From: Ww85 sp963745765
Lineage (GTDB): Bacteria > Desulfobacterota > Desulfobulbia > Desulfobulbales > Desulfocapsaceae
Assembly (NCBI GenBank): GCA_963745765.1
Contig: CAVUYQ010000021.1
Coordinates: forward strand, 1 to 64,000
Reading direction: 5' to 3'
Length of the DNA stretch: 64,000 bases
Shown here: in pieces, positions 19,972-29,912 of the stretch
How the letters are laid out: each line of letters opens with the position of its first letter
How positions within the stretch are numbered: position 1 is the first letter of the stretch
Made by a program: the position numbers and the translations under genes
Notes under the pieces: generated by a model
Seen by the model: the letters and a program-made list of their open reading frames with translations, nothing else
The model's database searches: none
Told to the model about the DNA's origin: nothing

Positions 19972-20187
19972 TCAGGGTTCCGGCCATGTGCCGTTTTGCT
20001 GTTCGGAAACCAGATAGCAGAATTTATTCCACTCAAACGTTTTATTCGAGATGGGACAGCGCAGGGTTATCGTGTGTTCGCCTACTGCGGTAACTTCCCA
20101 GTCGCCGGCTCTTCTGGAATTTTTGATTCGTATCTTCTGGCCGACGATGAAAGGGTAGGGTTCAAATACTGCATAGTCGTGTTTCAT
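19972..20187 (-). CDS. Small hypothetical protein
   Basis: 71 residues, begins MKHDYAVFEPYPFIVGQKIRI and ends NKFCYLVSEQQNGTWPEP. A clear GAGGTAAC ribosome-binding site sits before ATG 20187. The sequence looks like a compact beta-rich domain (KIRIKN, DWEVTAVGEHTITLRCP), reminiscent of small SH3-like barrels. I do not recognise the family. It is 94 nt from the start of the CooC-type gene in the other direction of transcription order, possibly the last gene of that minus-strand unit. Confidence 0.6.
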   Translation of the reverse strand: MKHDYAVFEPYPFIVGQKIRIKNSRRAGDWEVTAVGEHTITLRCPISNKTFEWNKFCYLVSEQQNGTWPEP

Positions 20188-20281
20188 ATCCGTGTTACCT
20201 CACGTTTAGTCGAGTCCGGAAGCAGGGGTCAATGGAGACAATGACGCTTACGTCCTGCGGCTCCAGCCCGGACCTGCTCTA

Positions 20282-21040
20282 TTATGCCGGGCAGGTCTCA
20301 GCCATGATCCGCTCAACCGCCGCAACCGCCGGTGAATCTTCGGGCAAATCCATCAACGAGCGTTTGTTCATGTCGAAATCGAGCAGGGATGGATCATCAG
20401 GAATGATGCCGACAATCGGCAGACCCATTTCCTCGACCTCGGCAAGAAAGGCTTCATTCAGGGTTTCAGGGGCCCTGGTTACGACAATACCGAGATCCTC
20501 GACCTTGAGTTTCAGGCTGACCAGCATCTCGTTGATCCGGCGCAGTGCCCTCAGGCCGCGAAGTGAATAGTCGGTAACAAGGTAGAGGGTGTCGACCCGG
20601 CCGCTGGTGCGCCGACTGAGATGCTCCATACCGGCCTCATTGTCCACAACCATGTAGCGGTAACTCTTCATCAGCCGCTCGGTAAAGTTGTTCAGGATGT
20701 TGTTGACCATGCAATAGCACCCCTGTCCTTCCTGGCGCCCCATCACCAGCAGGTCAAAAGCGGGTTTCTCGATCAATGCCTGCTCAACGAGCATCTCGAG
20801 ATAATTCGCCTTGTCCATGCCTGAAGGAACGCCCTGCGGATCGCGCATGAAGGTTTCCCGTATATCGCCTATGGTAGTCGGCACTTCGAGACCCAGTGTC
20901 TCGCCGAGGTTGCTGTTCGGGTCAGCGTCAACGGCGAGTATGGGGGCCTTGCCGTTTTTTGAAAGATGACGAATGACAAGTGCTGCCACCGTGGTTTTTC
21001 CGACCCCGCCTTTTCCGGCAAATGCGATAACTTTGCTCAT
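20282..21040 (-). CDS. cooC: CooC-type P-loop ATPase
   Basis: 252 residues from ATG 21040 (GGAAAG upstream). The deviant Walker A GKGGVGKTT, AVDADPNSNLGETLG, the GQGCYCMVNNIL stretch with Cys residues, and VVDNEAGMEHLSRRT are typical of CooC/AcsF-like nickel-insertion ATPases for carbon monoxide dehydrogenase and related enzymes. No CODH gene lies in the window. The gene follows an Hdr-type electron-transfer pair on the same strand (188 nt gap). It could mature a Ni or Fe-S enzyme encoded elsewhere; CooT at 50.8 kb belongs to the same nickel theme. Confidence 0.85.
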   Translation of the reverse strand: MSKVIAFAGKGGVGKTTVAALVIRHLSKNGKAPILAVDADPNSNLGETLGLEVPTTIGDIRETFMRDPQGVPSGMDKANYLEMLVEQALIEKPAFDLLVMGRQEGQGCYCMVNNILNNFTERLMKSYRYMVVDNEAGMEHLSRRTSGRVDTLYLVTDYSLRGLRALRRINEMLVSLKLKVEDLGIVVTRAPETLNEAFLAEVEEMGLPIVGIIPDDPSLLDFDMNKRSLMDLPEDSPAVAAVERIMAETCPA

Positions 21041-21228
21041 GTTTCTTTCCGTCTTGTTAATTTGAACCAGTAAAGATTGATAAACTGGTAGAGACTTTTT
21101 CAGCAGACAATTTGTTACTAGTATAAACATTTATAAACTCAAAAAAAGAAGCAAACTGTCAAATGATTGCAAAAAGACAGTTTGCTTCGAGTCTTGAGCG
21201 GACTGCTGATTGCTGGCTGTCTGATCTA

Positions 21229-22161
21229 TCAGGCCGCCGCCGGCTGGTTGCGTCTTTTTTTCTTCTTCTCATCGACCGGTGGACCGAGAAGCGCCTGCAG
21301 GCTGCTGACATGCTCAGAGGTAATGGTGTTGTTCTTCTCAATCCCGAGGGCCTGTGCATCAATACCGAGGCAGAGACCAAGAAGCTGGGGCAGGAGCAAT
21401 ACCGGCAGCATCTCGCCTGCTGACGAAGCCGTGCGAAGGTTTTCCTGGGCCGTATCGAACTGCAGGTGACAATAAGAGCATACTGGAGTGATATACCCGG
21501 CACCGGCTGCACGCGCTCCGTCTACCTTTTCCTTGAGCAGTATGTTTGATAATTCATTGTTGATTCCGGCAAGAGCCGCACCGCAGCATTCAAGTTTTCC
21601 ACGCCACTCCAGGCTTCTGGCCCCGATTGTTTCGATAATTTCATCGGTTATTTTCGGCACAAAGGAATCGTCAAAGGTTGTGACTTCCCGCGGCCTCAGG
21701 ACATGACAGCCGTGAATAACCGATAGATTCAGCTCGGTATACTTGCTGACCAGCTGTTTTTTTATGGCTTCGATGCCGATATCCTGGTGCAGGACGGTCA
21801 GGAAATGTTTGACCGTCGTTGTTCCTTTATAGTGCAGTCCTTCCTTGGCCAGCAGAATGTTGATTTCATCGGCCAGTGTCTGATCATTGGCGAGAACATG
21901 ACGAGCTTTCTGCAGGCTGGCGAAGCAGCAATTGCAGATTACCATGATGTCAAGTCCCCGTTTCTCGGCAATGGCCATGTTTCTGACTGAAGGAAGGATG
22001 TAAGCCTTTTCGTCGACGTTGCGTACCGGATAGCCGCAGCAGGTGAATTCCGGAATGATTTCTAGCTGAACGCCGAGTTTGTCGAGAACCGCCTCAGCTG
22101 ACAGGGCATATTGCTCTATGCGGATGGGAATATTGCACCCTTGAAAAAAAGCCAGTTTCAT
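21229..22161 (-). CDS. HdrB-like heterodisulfide reductase subunit
   Basis: 310 residues with two cysteine-rich CCG domains: FFQGCNIP, EFTCCGYPV and CNCCF in the first; IHGCHVLRP, LECCGAAL and CSYCHLQ in the second. These cysteines hold the pair of noncubane [4Fe-4S] clusters of HdrB. In bacteria without methanogenesis such proteins reduce a disulfide or pass electrons to quinones/thiols. The ATG overlaps the stop of the upstream membrane subunit (ATGA) and has AGGAGGTACC in front, so the two are produced together. The tail is Lys-rich. Confidence 0.88.
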   Translation of the reverse strand: MKLAFFQGCNIPIRIEQYALSAEAVLDKLGVQLEIIPEFTCCGYPVRNVDEKAYILPSVRNMAIAEKRGLDIMVICNCCFASLQKARHVLANDQTLADEINILLAKEGLHYKGTTTVKHFLTVLHQDIGIEAIKKQLVSKYTELNLSVIHGCHVLRPREVTTFDDSFVPKITDEIIETIGARSLEWRGKLECCGAALAGINNELSNILLKEKVDGARAAGAGYITPVCSYCHLQFDTAQENLRTASSAGEMLPVLLLPQLLGLCLGIDAQALGIEKNNTITSEHVSSLQALLGPPVDEKKKKRRNQPAAA

Positions 22162-23879
22162 ACGGTACCTCCTGACTCCATTCTGCGGATCGCAGCATTC
22201 TTAAGGTTATAAAAAATATCAGTCAATGGCACCTGATTGGGACAATGTTCCTGGCAGAGATAACAGGTGGAACAGCTCCAGATCATTTTCGCCCCCATGG
22301 CTATCTCCTTGTTACCGATACCAAGGCTGAAAATGATCTGGTGCGGCAGCATGTCGAGTTCGTCCATGGGGGCGTCATAGAGCCTGACAACCGGGCAGAT
22401 ATTGGTGCAGCGCTGACAGGAATAACAGCTCTGGTAGCTCTCTGCGCCGACATCTGAAGGCCTGCCGATAGAGAGCGTGGTCATGTCTGAGAGCTTTTTG
22501 AAGGATTCCTTGAAAAGCTGCTCGACTTTTTTCAGCGCTTTCAGGTGATCATCGACAAAACTCTGGGCCAGGGCGAGCGGGAAGGAGAAGTGACTCAGCA
22601 GCGTGGTTTCCGGCTGTCCCTGGGCAAGCAGGCTGTAACGTGAGCTGATGAATAGTTCACGCAGGTTGATGCCGGACGGGCAGACTTCCGAACAGCGATC
22701 ACAGCTGGTGCACACATAGAGTCCCTGCTGCAGGTGCTTCAGGGTTTTCGGGTCAACTGTTTCGCCGGCGGCAATTTTTTTCAGGAACTGCACCTTTTCC
22801 GACGGCAGGATGAAATCATTCTGGAAGGACTCGAAAAACATCAGTGCTGAACAAAGTTCGCTGCAGGAACCACAATGTGTGCAGGCCGAAAGGCCGATCA
22901 TCTGCCGGTTCATGACATTGGCCTGGTTTTCCGCCGGCTTCTTGAATCCCATCACCCCGTTGATCAGCAATGAGACTGGCACAGCGATGATATGGAACAT
23001 TTTGCTGAACGGGAGCCAGGCCAGAAAGGCCAGGCAAGTCAGGAGATGCAGATAGGTCAAAAAGGTGACCGTCGTCTTGCTGCCGATCGCTGCTGCAATC
23101 GGTCCGGTAAGTTTTGCCAGGGAGAAACCGACAAAGGCGGCAGATGCGGGGGCGTGGCATTCCATACAGGTGTCGGCCGCAAACTCTCTTCCTTCTTGAA
23201 CGAGGGCCGGGTCGAAGGGTTTGCTGACATGTGAGGAAACGAGACCATTCTCTGCCGCCCAGTAGGTTTCCAGGGGCAGCATTTCTGCCTGTTCGGTCAT
23301 GCCTCCGTATTCCTCAGCCATGCGCAGAAATTCAGACTGGGAGGATATCTTGGTGCTCTCCAGCAGGTAACCGGTGAGCACGATCATGGCCACAAAAGCT
23401 AGGGCGGCCCAGTCGCTGGCGTAACTCTTGACCCGCTGCGGCTTGTCTGTCAGGCGGCGGTAGACGGCTATACCGATTCCCGTCAGCACCATCAGCCCGA
23501 ACAGGTCTCTCAAAGACATGAATGGCTGCAGGGTCGAGTAATAGTCGGCAAAGAAAAAAGAACTGACCCCGGTGCCGAGACCGTGCATGAAGAGCAGCAG
23601 GATAAAGCCGAGAAAAATGAGGGAGTGGGCGACCCACCTCAGGATGTTTTTGCTCAAAAGTCGTTTTTGAAATAAAACATCGGTGAAGAAGGTGCTAATG
23701 ACATTGAAGAGCTTTGCGCTGAAGATCGTCGCAAACAGTCCCTGAAAAGCTGCAGCCATACGCCCGACAGTGGAAACAGCTGATTTTTCGGGCTGGATGC
23801 TCTGGGAAAACCAGACATAAAGACGAAGACATAACCCAGCCAGAAAGACAAAAACCGATAATCCAAGAAGAATGCTCAT
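22158..23879 (-). CDS. Membrane HdrC-like iron-sulfur subunit with cytochrome-b-type anchor
   Basis: About 573 residues. The N-terminal half has five to six hydrophobic helices with conserved His (DsrM/NarI-like cytochrome b), then a CMECH motif (CxxCH, a possible c-type haem site) in an exported loop. The C-terminal half carries four Cys-rich sites: CTHCGSCSELC, CTSCDRCSEVCP, CYSCQRCTNICP and CSTCYLCQEHCP. This is a fusion of a quinone-interacting anchor with HdrC-type ferredoxin modules; with the HdrB partner it would connect the quinone pool to a cytoplasmic thiol/disulfide reaction. Start ATG 23879 chosen; a TTG at 23936 would add 19 polar residues. Confidence 0.82.
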   Translation of the reverse strand: MSILLGLSVFVFLAGLCLRLYVWFSQSIQPEKSAVSTVGRMAAAFQGLFATIFSAKLFNVISTFFTDVLFQKRLLSKNILRWVAHSLIFLGFILLLFMHGLGTGVSSFFFADYYSTLQPFMSLRDLFGLMVLTGIGIAVYRRLTDKPQRVKSYASDWAALAFVAMIVLTGYLLESTKISSQSEFLRMAEEYGGMTEQAEMLPLETYWAAENGLVSSHVSKPFDPALVQEGREFAADTCMECHAPASAAFVGFSLAKLTGPIAAAIGSKTTVTFLTYLHLLTCLAFLAWLPFSKMFHIIAVPVSLLINGVMGFKKPAENQANVMNRQMIGLSACTHCGSCSELCSALMFFESFQNDFILPSEKVQFLKKIAAGETVDPKTLKHLQQGLYVCTSCDRCSEVCPSGINLRELFISSRYSLLAQGQPETTLLSHFSFPLALAQSFVDDHLKALKKVEQLFKESFKKLSDMTTLSIGRPSDVGAESYQSCYSCQRCTNICPVVRLYDAPMDELDMLPHQIIFSLGIGNKEIAMGAKMIWSCSTCYLCQEHCPNQVPLTDIFYNLKNAAIRRMESGGTV

Positions 23880-24561
23880 AATCGTTTCTCTATTCGCTTC
23901 TATTCTTTTCAGTACTTCTCTGTTTTGGCCGGTCAATATCGTCCGGCGTGCCTCTTTGCGGCCGTTCTAAATTGTCTTACAGACGAATCTTAGCAGTGGC
24001 ATGCATCCCCGGCGAAAATGCACTATCGCCACAACAGGAATCATTTGCAAGAAAAATCATTGAACTATTTGATATCACTTTGTTTTTGAAACTTGAAAAA
24101 GAAGACGAAACCTGCTGGTTGCTGTCCAACATGATAAAGGACTTGTCAGATTGTGTTCTCACGGGGTACCTGCAACTGAGGATTTAGTCAGAAACCCGAT
24201 TTTGGCTGGGCGGATTATCAGCCTGATCTCTTAGCGAGATGAGAAGGCAATAAAGGAATCTACCTGTGCAGAAAATAAAAGTCAATTACCTTGGATTTGA
24301 TCCCTCGTGACGGGATGTATCCATGTCGGCTAATCGACGTTTCTCGTGCATTCGTTTGTGTAGTTTAAGTAATTGTATTTTATTAATATTAATATATGCT
24401 CTGCAGGAAGAGAAGCGGGAAAAAGAATGCAGACTATGTCTTTATTAAAAAGGTGAAGATAAAATAAAGACGGGCTGAGAATGAAACACGAAAACGGGTC
24501 GTTTTCCTCTCATCAACGGCTTTGAAAATTTTTTGTACTTCCTGCCTGCGGCTACCGGTCT
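23880..24561. other. Gene-free stretch
   Basis: About 680 nt, A/T-rich in its second half. One small frame (23948-24187 plus strand) lacks a recognisable domain or ribosome-binding site. Presumably contains the promoter of the membrane HdrC gene. Confidence 0.45.
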
Positions 24562-25152
24562 TCATCTGGTTCGGGGATAACCGCTGATGATTCTCTTTTC
24601 GGTGATGATCGCGTCCATTAGCTGGTCATGGGGCTGCAGGGGCAGTTCATCAACGATCTGGATCTCAAAGGCCAGTGCCAGGCGGTGTGCCCGGGGAATG
24701 GAGGCGAGAAGCCGGTCGTAGTAGCCGCCGCCGTAGCCGAATCGCCCGCCCCTGAGATCAAAGACGGATCCCGGCAGGACGATGACATCAAGAAGTCCGG
24801 GGTCAACTGAGCTGGTTCTGAGAAGATCCTCGCACGGTTCGGGGATGCCGCAGTAGCCTGAAACCAGTTGCTTGTCCGGGTCGGTTATGGAAACGATATC
24901 CAGTCTCTTTTCCCTCACCCTGGTTAGTGGCACGGAGACCTCTTTTCCCTGTGTCAGAAGTTCGGCGATAATGCCAAGGGTTTCCACTTCACTGCGGAAA
25001 TTGACATAGATGAAAATGTTTCGGTTTGCTTTTATTTCATCAAGTGCCAGAAGCCTCTCGCGGATGAGGCTGCTTTTCGTCTTTCGTTGCGCCGGGTCGA
25101 GTTCATTGCGGGCGGTGAGTATTTTTTTTCTAGGCCCAGCGGGATCTATCAT
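24562..25152 (-). CDS. 5-formyltetrahydrofolate cyclo-ligase
   Basis: 196 residues. Converts 5-formyl-THF to methenyl-THF with ATP. Family features: RKKILTARNELDP at the N-terminus, VNFRSEVET, VPLTRV, the nucleotide-binding G-R-F-G-Y-G-G-G-Y-Y-D-R-L-L loop, and LALAFEIQ. ATG 25152 follows AAGGAAC. The gene is the last of a minus-strand series apt / radical SAM / this gene, and belongs functionally with folD, metV and metF in this window. Confidence 0.92.
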   Translation of the reverse strand: MIDPAGPRKKILTARNELDPAQRKTKSSLIRERLLALDEIKANRNIFIYVNFRSEVETLGIIAELLTQGKEVSVPLTRVREKRLDIVSITDPDKQLVSGYCGIPEPCEDLLRTSSVDPGLLDVIVLPGSVFDLRGGRFGYGGGYYDRLLASIPRAHRLALAFEIQIVDELPLQPHDQLMDAIITEKRIISGYPRTR

Positions 25153-25194
25153 TGGTTTAGTTCCTTTGTGAAAACTACTTAAAAATCCGGTCAG

Positions 25195-26529
25195 CTACAG
25201 CCTCTGAATCAGATAAAGAAAAAGCGGAAGCCGGCTGAGTCTCTTGAACCGGTAGAAATCGAAGAGTCGGGAGCGTGATACATCTGTATTCTCAAGTGGC
25301 GAGAGGTAGATGCATCCTTTGTTCCTGGTTCGGGGAATCCGGTCCCTGACAAGTGACAATACAGAATTATAGTGGTTCTGGCTCAGGATGTCACCAATAA
25401 CAAAGTTTGCCGTCATCTCAATGCTTTTATATTCCTGATTTATTTCCTGCATCAGATCGAAGGCTTCCAGGATCTTGCTCCTGCCGAGCGGTTTGCCGAG
25501 ATAATCAAGTGTTTCCTGGTCGGCTGATTCCAGGCCGATATTGATATAGATATTCCCGGGCAACCGTTCCAAAGCGGTAAAGAGTGACGGATGGGCTCCA
25601 AGCAGAGACGCGACTGAACCAAAAAGAAAAATGTTGCTTCCTTTTATGGCATGACCTGAAGCATCACCGAGCAGCAGCCCTTCCTGTGCTTTTTTTACGG
25701 CATATACCAGCAGGTCAGATGCCGCCTGCAGCCCGTCGTGGTCACCAATAAAAATGCTGTTCTGGTTAGCCAGATCACGGCCGTAGAGGGTATGCAGCTG
25801 CTCTATCTGGGTTGCGATCTCCCGTCTGGTTCTGGAGGAGAAGGGGATATTGTTCTTGACCCGGCAGAACCGGCATTTATGCAGGCAGCCCGAAGTGATG
25901 GTCACGGGAATAACGTTGTAATCGACATGCCGGGTATCGGGCGGAAGAACCGATACCCGGCCTCCGCTGATGCTTGCCAGGCTTTCAGCTTTTTCCGACA
26001 GCGAGGTGGGACCATTGACTAGAACAGCATCGACAAAGCCCCGTATATCAGCCGGTGCGGAATCTATGCGGGCTCTGAGCCTGGCAAGCATCGGATACCA
26101 GTTCTTTACCAGGTACTCAACAACGGGGTTTTGAAAAGGGTTGCCTCCCATGAATTTGTTGGTTGGGTAGGGCAGGTTGGGCAGATAATATTCACCGGTG
26201 GTTTCAAAAACCCCGGTGTAGCCCCCGGTAGAATAGTAAATCCAGTCGTTTCCGACTGTTCGTTTGAGCCACTCCTGCGGGTGCGGCCAGCGCGGACCCT
26301 TTCCCATGACCCTGATTATTTCATGGTTGAGGTTAAAGTGGAAGATGGCATCTCTTGTTTCCACCTCCGAATAGATGCCGCACCTCTGTGGAAAGCTGAC
26401 TTTTTCGTACCGGTCAGCCCCGATTCGGAAAAGACCTACCCTATCACCGTTAGAGGAGAACTCGCGGGACATCTGTGTAGACATGTAAAGACTCTGGGTC
26501 CGGATAGGGGGAACTGTCAAGATGTCCAC
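25195..26529 (-). CDS. Radical SAM protein of unknown function
   Basis: 444 residues from a GTG at 26529, chosen because AGGAGAAG is correctly spaced before it. The radical SAM cluster motif CLHKCRFC occupies residues 215-222; SAM-binding-type strands follow (SIFIGDHDGL, IYINIGLESADQETL, TANFVIGD). The first 200 residues are an unusual extension without Cys motifs, containing WIYYSTGGYTGVFETTGEYY, which may bind a substrate. No SPASM cysteines are visible at the C-terminus. I do not recognise the substrate. It lies 106 nt after apt and 42 nt before the folate cyclo-ligase gene. Confidence 0.8.
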   Translation of the reverse strand: MDILTVPPIRTQSLYMSTQMSREFSSNGDRVGLFRIGADRYEKVSFPQRCGIYSEVETRDAIFHFNLNHEIIRVMGKGPRWPHPQEWLKRTVGNDWIYYSTGGYTGVFETTGEYYLPNLPYPTNKFMGGNPFQNPVVEYLVKNWYPMLARLRARIDSAPADIRGFVDAVLVNGPTSLSEKAESLASISGGRVSVLPPDTRHVDYNVIPVTITSGCLHKCRFCRVKNNIPFSSRTRREIATQIEQLHTLYGRDLANQNSIFIGDHDGLQAASDLLVYAVKKAQEGLLLGDASGHAIKGSNIFLFGSVASLLGAHPSLFTALERLPGNIYINIGLESADQETLDYLGKPLGRSKILEAFDLMQEINQEYKSIEMTANFVIGDILSQNHYNSVLSLVRDRIPRTRNKGCIYLSPLENTDVSRSRLFDFYRFKRLSRLPLFLYLIQRL

Positions 26530-26635
26530 ACGTTTCTTCTCCTGGCGGGAAAAATCGGCAGGGTGACAGCATCATGGTCAGTATGTTGCGGGATTGACCT
26601 CGTCTCAGTTGCAAGGGGGAGGTCTTCCGGAACTA

Positions 26636-27160
26636 CTAGTCTCCCTCAAACTCCATCATGGCAAAGATGTCACAGTTCTTTATCTGCTCTCGGCCTTTGA
26701 GATCCGGCAGTTCAATGAGAAAAGCACATTCGATGATAGCACCGCCAAGTTTTCTCACCAGGTTGACGGTTGCTCCGGCGGTCCCGCCGGTGGCTATGAG
26801 ATCATCAACGATAATAACCCTCTCTCCCGTGCTGATAGCATCTTTATGAATTTCCAGCGTGCCTGATCCGTATTCCAGGTGGTAGGACTCTTCGATGGTT
26901 TCTGGCGGAAGTTTGCCTTTTTTTCGGACGGGAACAAAGCCAACTCCAAGCTTATAGGCCAGCACTGCTCCAAAGACAAAGCCCCTGGCATCTATGCCGA
27001 CGACTTTGTCGATATCCCTGTCTCTGTATCGCTCATAGAGGATATTGCACGATTCGCTCATTGCCCCGGGATTTCGCATCAGGGTGGTAAGATCCCTGAA
27101 AATAACGCCCTTGATCGGCCAGTCTGGAATGCTCCGTACGATCAGTTTCAGATTATCCAT
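26636..27160 (-). CDS. apt: Adenine phosphoribosyltransferase
   Basis: 174 residues, the normal length. Salvages adenine to AMP with PRPP. Signature elements: IPDWPIKGVIFRDLT, VVGIDARGFVFG, FVPVRKKGKLP, LEYGSGTLEIHKDAI and the PRPP loop VIIVDDLIATGGT. It lies 20 nt from the methylthioadenosine phosphorylase gene, which releases adenine, so the two form a natural salvage pair. Confidence 0.95.
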   Translation of the reverse strand: MDNLKLIVRSIPDWPIKGVIFRDLTTLMRNPGAMSESCNILYERYRDRDIDKVVGIDARGFVFGAVLAYKLGVGFVPVRKKGKLPPETIEESYHLEYGSGTLEIHKDAISTGERVIIVDDLIATGGTAGATVNLVRKLGGAIIECAFLIELPDLKGREQIKNCDIFAMMEFEGD

Positions 27161-27180
27161 ATGTCCCTTTTTTCATGATG

Positions 27181-27930
27181 TTAAATGAATGTTGTTATCA
27201 CCTTGCTCAGCAGCAGTTTGACATTGTCTGCGTTTTTTTTGAATACCGTCAGAATCTCGTTCCAGGTTACCGGCGCCTCATCTTCTTTCCAGCAATCATA
27301 ATCAGTCGACATGGCGACTGCAGCATAGGGGATCTCAGCTTCATTGGCCAGCATCGCTTCGGGGGCCGTTGACATGTTGATAACATCAGCTCCCCAGAGG
27401 CGAAACATTTTCGACTCGGCAACGGTTGAAAAGCGGGGCCCCTCGATGGTCACGACACAGCCGTCCGGATGCGATCGGCAGGCCCAGTTCCTGCGCGCTT
27501 GTATAGAGTTTCTTTCTTAATGATTCATCAAAAGGGTGTGCCATTGCCGTATGGTGCGCGCCCTGTGCAAATGAATCAAAGAAGGTGTTTTTCCGGAACC
27601 GGGTGAAATCGATAAACTGATCAAGCACGACAAGGTGTCCCCGGTCGATTTCCTTCCTGAGACTCCCGCATGCGGTGGTTGCGATAATGTGTGTTACCCC
27701 GAGCTTCTTCAGGGCCATGATGTTGGCCCTGTTATTTACCTGTGTCGGGCTGCATTGGTGCTTTTACCATGCCGTGCCAGCAGTACCGTATCCACCCCGC
27801 TGATCCGCCCCACCTTCAGAGCCGAGGCCGGCGCTCCATATTCTGTCTCTACGGTGATCTCTTCCGGATTTTGCAGAATATCCGGGTCGTCCAGTCCGGA
27901 TCCGCCTATTATTCCAATTTTCGTCATCAT
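27181..27930 (-). CDS. mtnP: S-methyl-5'-thioadenosine phosphorylase, two frameshifts
   Basis: Phosphorolysis of methylthioadenosine to adenine and methylthioribose-1-phosphate. The N-terminus TKIGIIGGSGLDDP, then LLARHG, NIMALKKLGVTHIIATTACGSL, VVLDQFIDFT, TIEGPRFSTVAESKMFR and NMSTAPEAMLANEAEIPY with VAMSTDYDCW leave no doubt. The frame is broken twice: near 27,760 a homopolymer (GGTAAAAGC) appears to lack one A, and near 27,475 one base is off. Both are single-base and typical of sequencing error; a real pseudogene cannot be excluded. Start ATG 27930 or the adjacent ATG 27927, behind AAGGA. Confidence 0.85.
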
Positions 27931-28479
27931 TTTTTCCTTGGGAAACAGCGCTTTGGGAAACTTTTTTAATAACCATTACAGTTGCTTATATTTTAGCAGA
28001 CATATCCTTGGCATAACAGGACACTACTGTATCGAACTCCTTGACCGGCTGCAACTCTTTTATCCTTCCGGCCTGTTGACCTGGCTATTTTACGGGTTGA
28101 GACCGAGCCACCGAAGCTATGGTTGTGAGAGCACAAAGTGCCTTTTTATTATATTCTGACAGCGCAATAATAAAATATTTTATTTCAATAGCTTGGCTAA
28201 CTTGATAGGAAATGTTCATGAACGTCTGGTTACGTTAATGGTGTCGCTCCCTTCCCCGGCAGGTGTTTCTGCAATGCTTCTGGCCGGCTCAATTGACCGG
28301 CACTTAGCGGCATGGGCCGGCGAATGGGCTGTTCTTCTTGTCAGTCAAAAGGGTTTGCCATCATTGCAATGATCGAGGGAAAAAGTTGCATGAATAACCA
28401 CCAAAAGGTTAGGATTTCCCTTTGAAAGAAGCTGGATAAGAATCGTTCAACACCGAGAACAGCAGATACGCGTCGTCCG
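27931..28479. other. Gene-free stretch
   Basis: About 550 nt without a gene or clear structure. The right end grades into remnants of the transporter pseudogene. Confidence 0.4.
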
Positions 28480-29216
28480 GAATCTCTTATTAGGAATACC
28501 ATCTCCATGCTGGCTTTTATGATCATGATACCAATCATGGGATCTATTACCATGATGGCTCTGCCGACAATCCTGCTGGGTTGTCTGCCAACCTGACGCA
28601 CAGGTTGGTGTAACGGCCTCAATCCTGCTTGTTTTGCTGAGGCTCATCCAGGGGGCATCCGTTGGAGGGGAACTGATCGGTTCAATATCCTTTATTTCGG
28701 AAATTGCCCCACCAAACCGCCGCGGATTATACGGAAGCCGCACCCTGTTCAGTGCTGTTGGCGGTGTGATGCTCGGATCCCTGTGGCTACCAAGCTTCAT
28801 AAGCTGTTCAGTGATGCCAGCATGCATGTCTGGGGCTGGCGTTTGCCATTTCTTCTCGGGTTCGTCGTTGCCGGTTTCGGGCTCTGGATGCGCAACGGCC
28901 TGGTGGAGTCACCTGATTTCGAGCGGCAGAAAAGCTCTGGTCAGATCGGGAAAAGTCCTGTTCTTGAGGCAATAAAAACCATGCCTGCAACCATGGTAGA
29001 GATGTTTCCCACCCGAACCCGATTCAGCGCCATTGCCATCGGTTACAATATATCCCTGGCGCTGTTCGGGGGGACGACCCCGATGATCACACCTGGTTGA
29101 TTGCCCGGACAAACCACAACGTCCTGGCACCGGCTTTCTATCTGATGGCGATGGCGCTGGTAAGTTTTGTTGCCGCCCTTTTCTTAAAGGAAAAAGGCGG
29201 GGGTGAACTGCGATGA
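28480..29216 (+). pseudogene. Degenerate MFS transporter of the metabolite:H+ symporter family
   Basis: Fragments in three frames resemble ProP/KgtP-like transporters: MLAFMIMIPIMGSITMM, ALPTILLGCLP, SILLVLLRLIQGASVGGE, ISEIAPPNRRGLYGS, VWGWRLPFLLGFVVAGFGLWMRN, MVEMFPTRTRFSAIAIGYN, LALFGGTTP, then AFYLMAMALVSFVAALFL. The first transmembrane segments and about 150 residues in the middle are missing, and there are at least three frame changes plus internal stops. Unlike the single indels elsewhere, segments are lost, so this is a decayed gene rather than only a sequence error. Confidence 0.75.
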
Positions 29217-29441
29217 TGTGCCTTGCTGGAGAAAAACCGTTTTCCCTGTAGTTACGGATCTTGCTGTAATCAGGTGCTTTCGGATATTCGCTTGTGTTTG
29301 TGAGAGATCTGTTGTATTGTACTAAGTTGTCCTAATATAAAACAGATCAAGCATGGTGTTTTTCGTCACCCTTGTTGCAGTTCCTCTGCATTGACGATGT
29401 CGATAAAGATTCCAGCCGGTCACAGTCACCAGGAGAAGCAT

Positions 29442-29708
29442 TTGAAACTCTTTATTGGCAATTTGCCGTATGATATAACCGAACCGGAAGTGCTTGAACT
29501 CTTCAGCCAGTATGGTGAAGTGGTAAGTGCCAATCTGGTGATAGATCATTTTTCAGGTCGTTCCAAAGGGTTTGCCTTTGTGGAGATGTCGACACGAACC
29601 GAGGGACATCGGGCAATGGAGACCTTGAACAAACAGGAGTACCGGCATCGCGAACTTGTCTGCAACGAGGCTAAACCCCAGAAGAAGGGTAAGCGGCGCG
29701 GCAGATAG
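29442..29708 (+). CDS. RRM-type RNA-binding protein
   Basis: 88 residues if started at TTG 29442, which has AGGAG at the right distance and places the domain at residue 1 (KLFIGNLPYDITEPEV). RNP2 is LFIGNL and RNP1 is KGFAFVEM, both canonical. The tail is basic (KPQKKGKRRGR). A longer frame from 29391 adds 17 residues with no domain. It precedes a cold-shock protein gene on the same strand, consistent with a joint role in RNA handling at low temperature. Confidence 0.85.
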   Translation: MKLFIGNLPYDITEPEVLELFSQYGEVVSANLVIDHFSGRSKGFAFVEMSTRTEGHRAMETLNKQEYRHRELVCNEAKPQKKGKRRGR

Positions 29709-29912
29709 GCTCAAGGCGGGTCAAGGGAATATAAAAAGCTTGGAGAGGTTATCATGACCGGGAGTGGTTTTGTTAAACTCTTCAGCAGTCGTCTGGACGA
29801 ATAGGGTTCAGACAAGCATTCAGCCATCATAAAGGCTGGCAACCGGGGATTACGATTCCCTGGTTTTCAAAAAAAGGGACAAAGCAGATCCCAGAACACA
29901 GGAGTATGAGTA

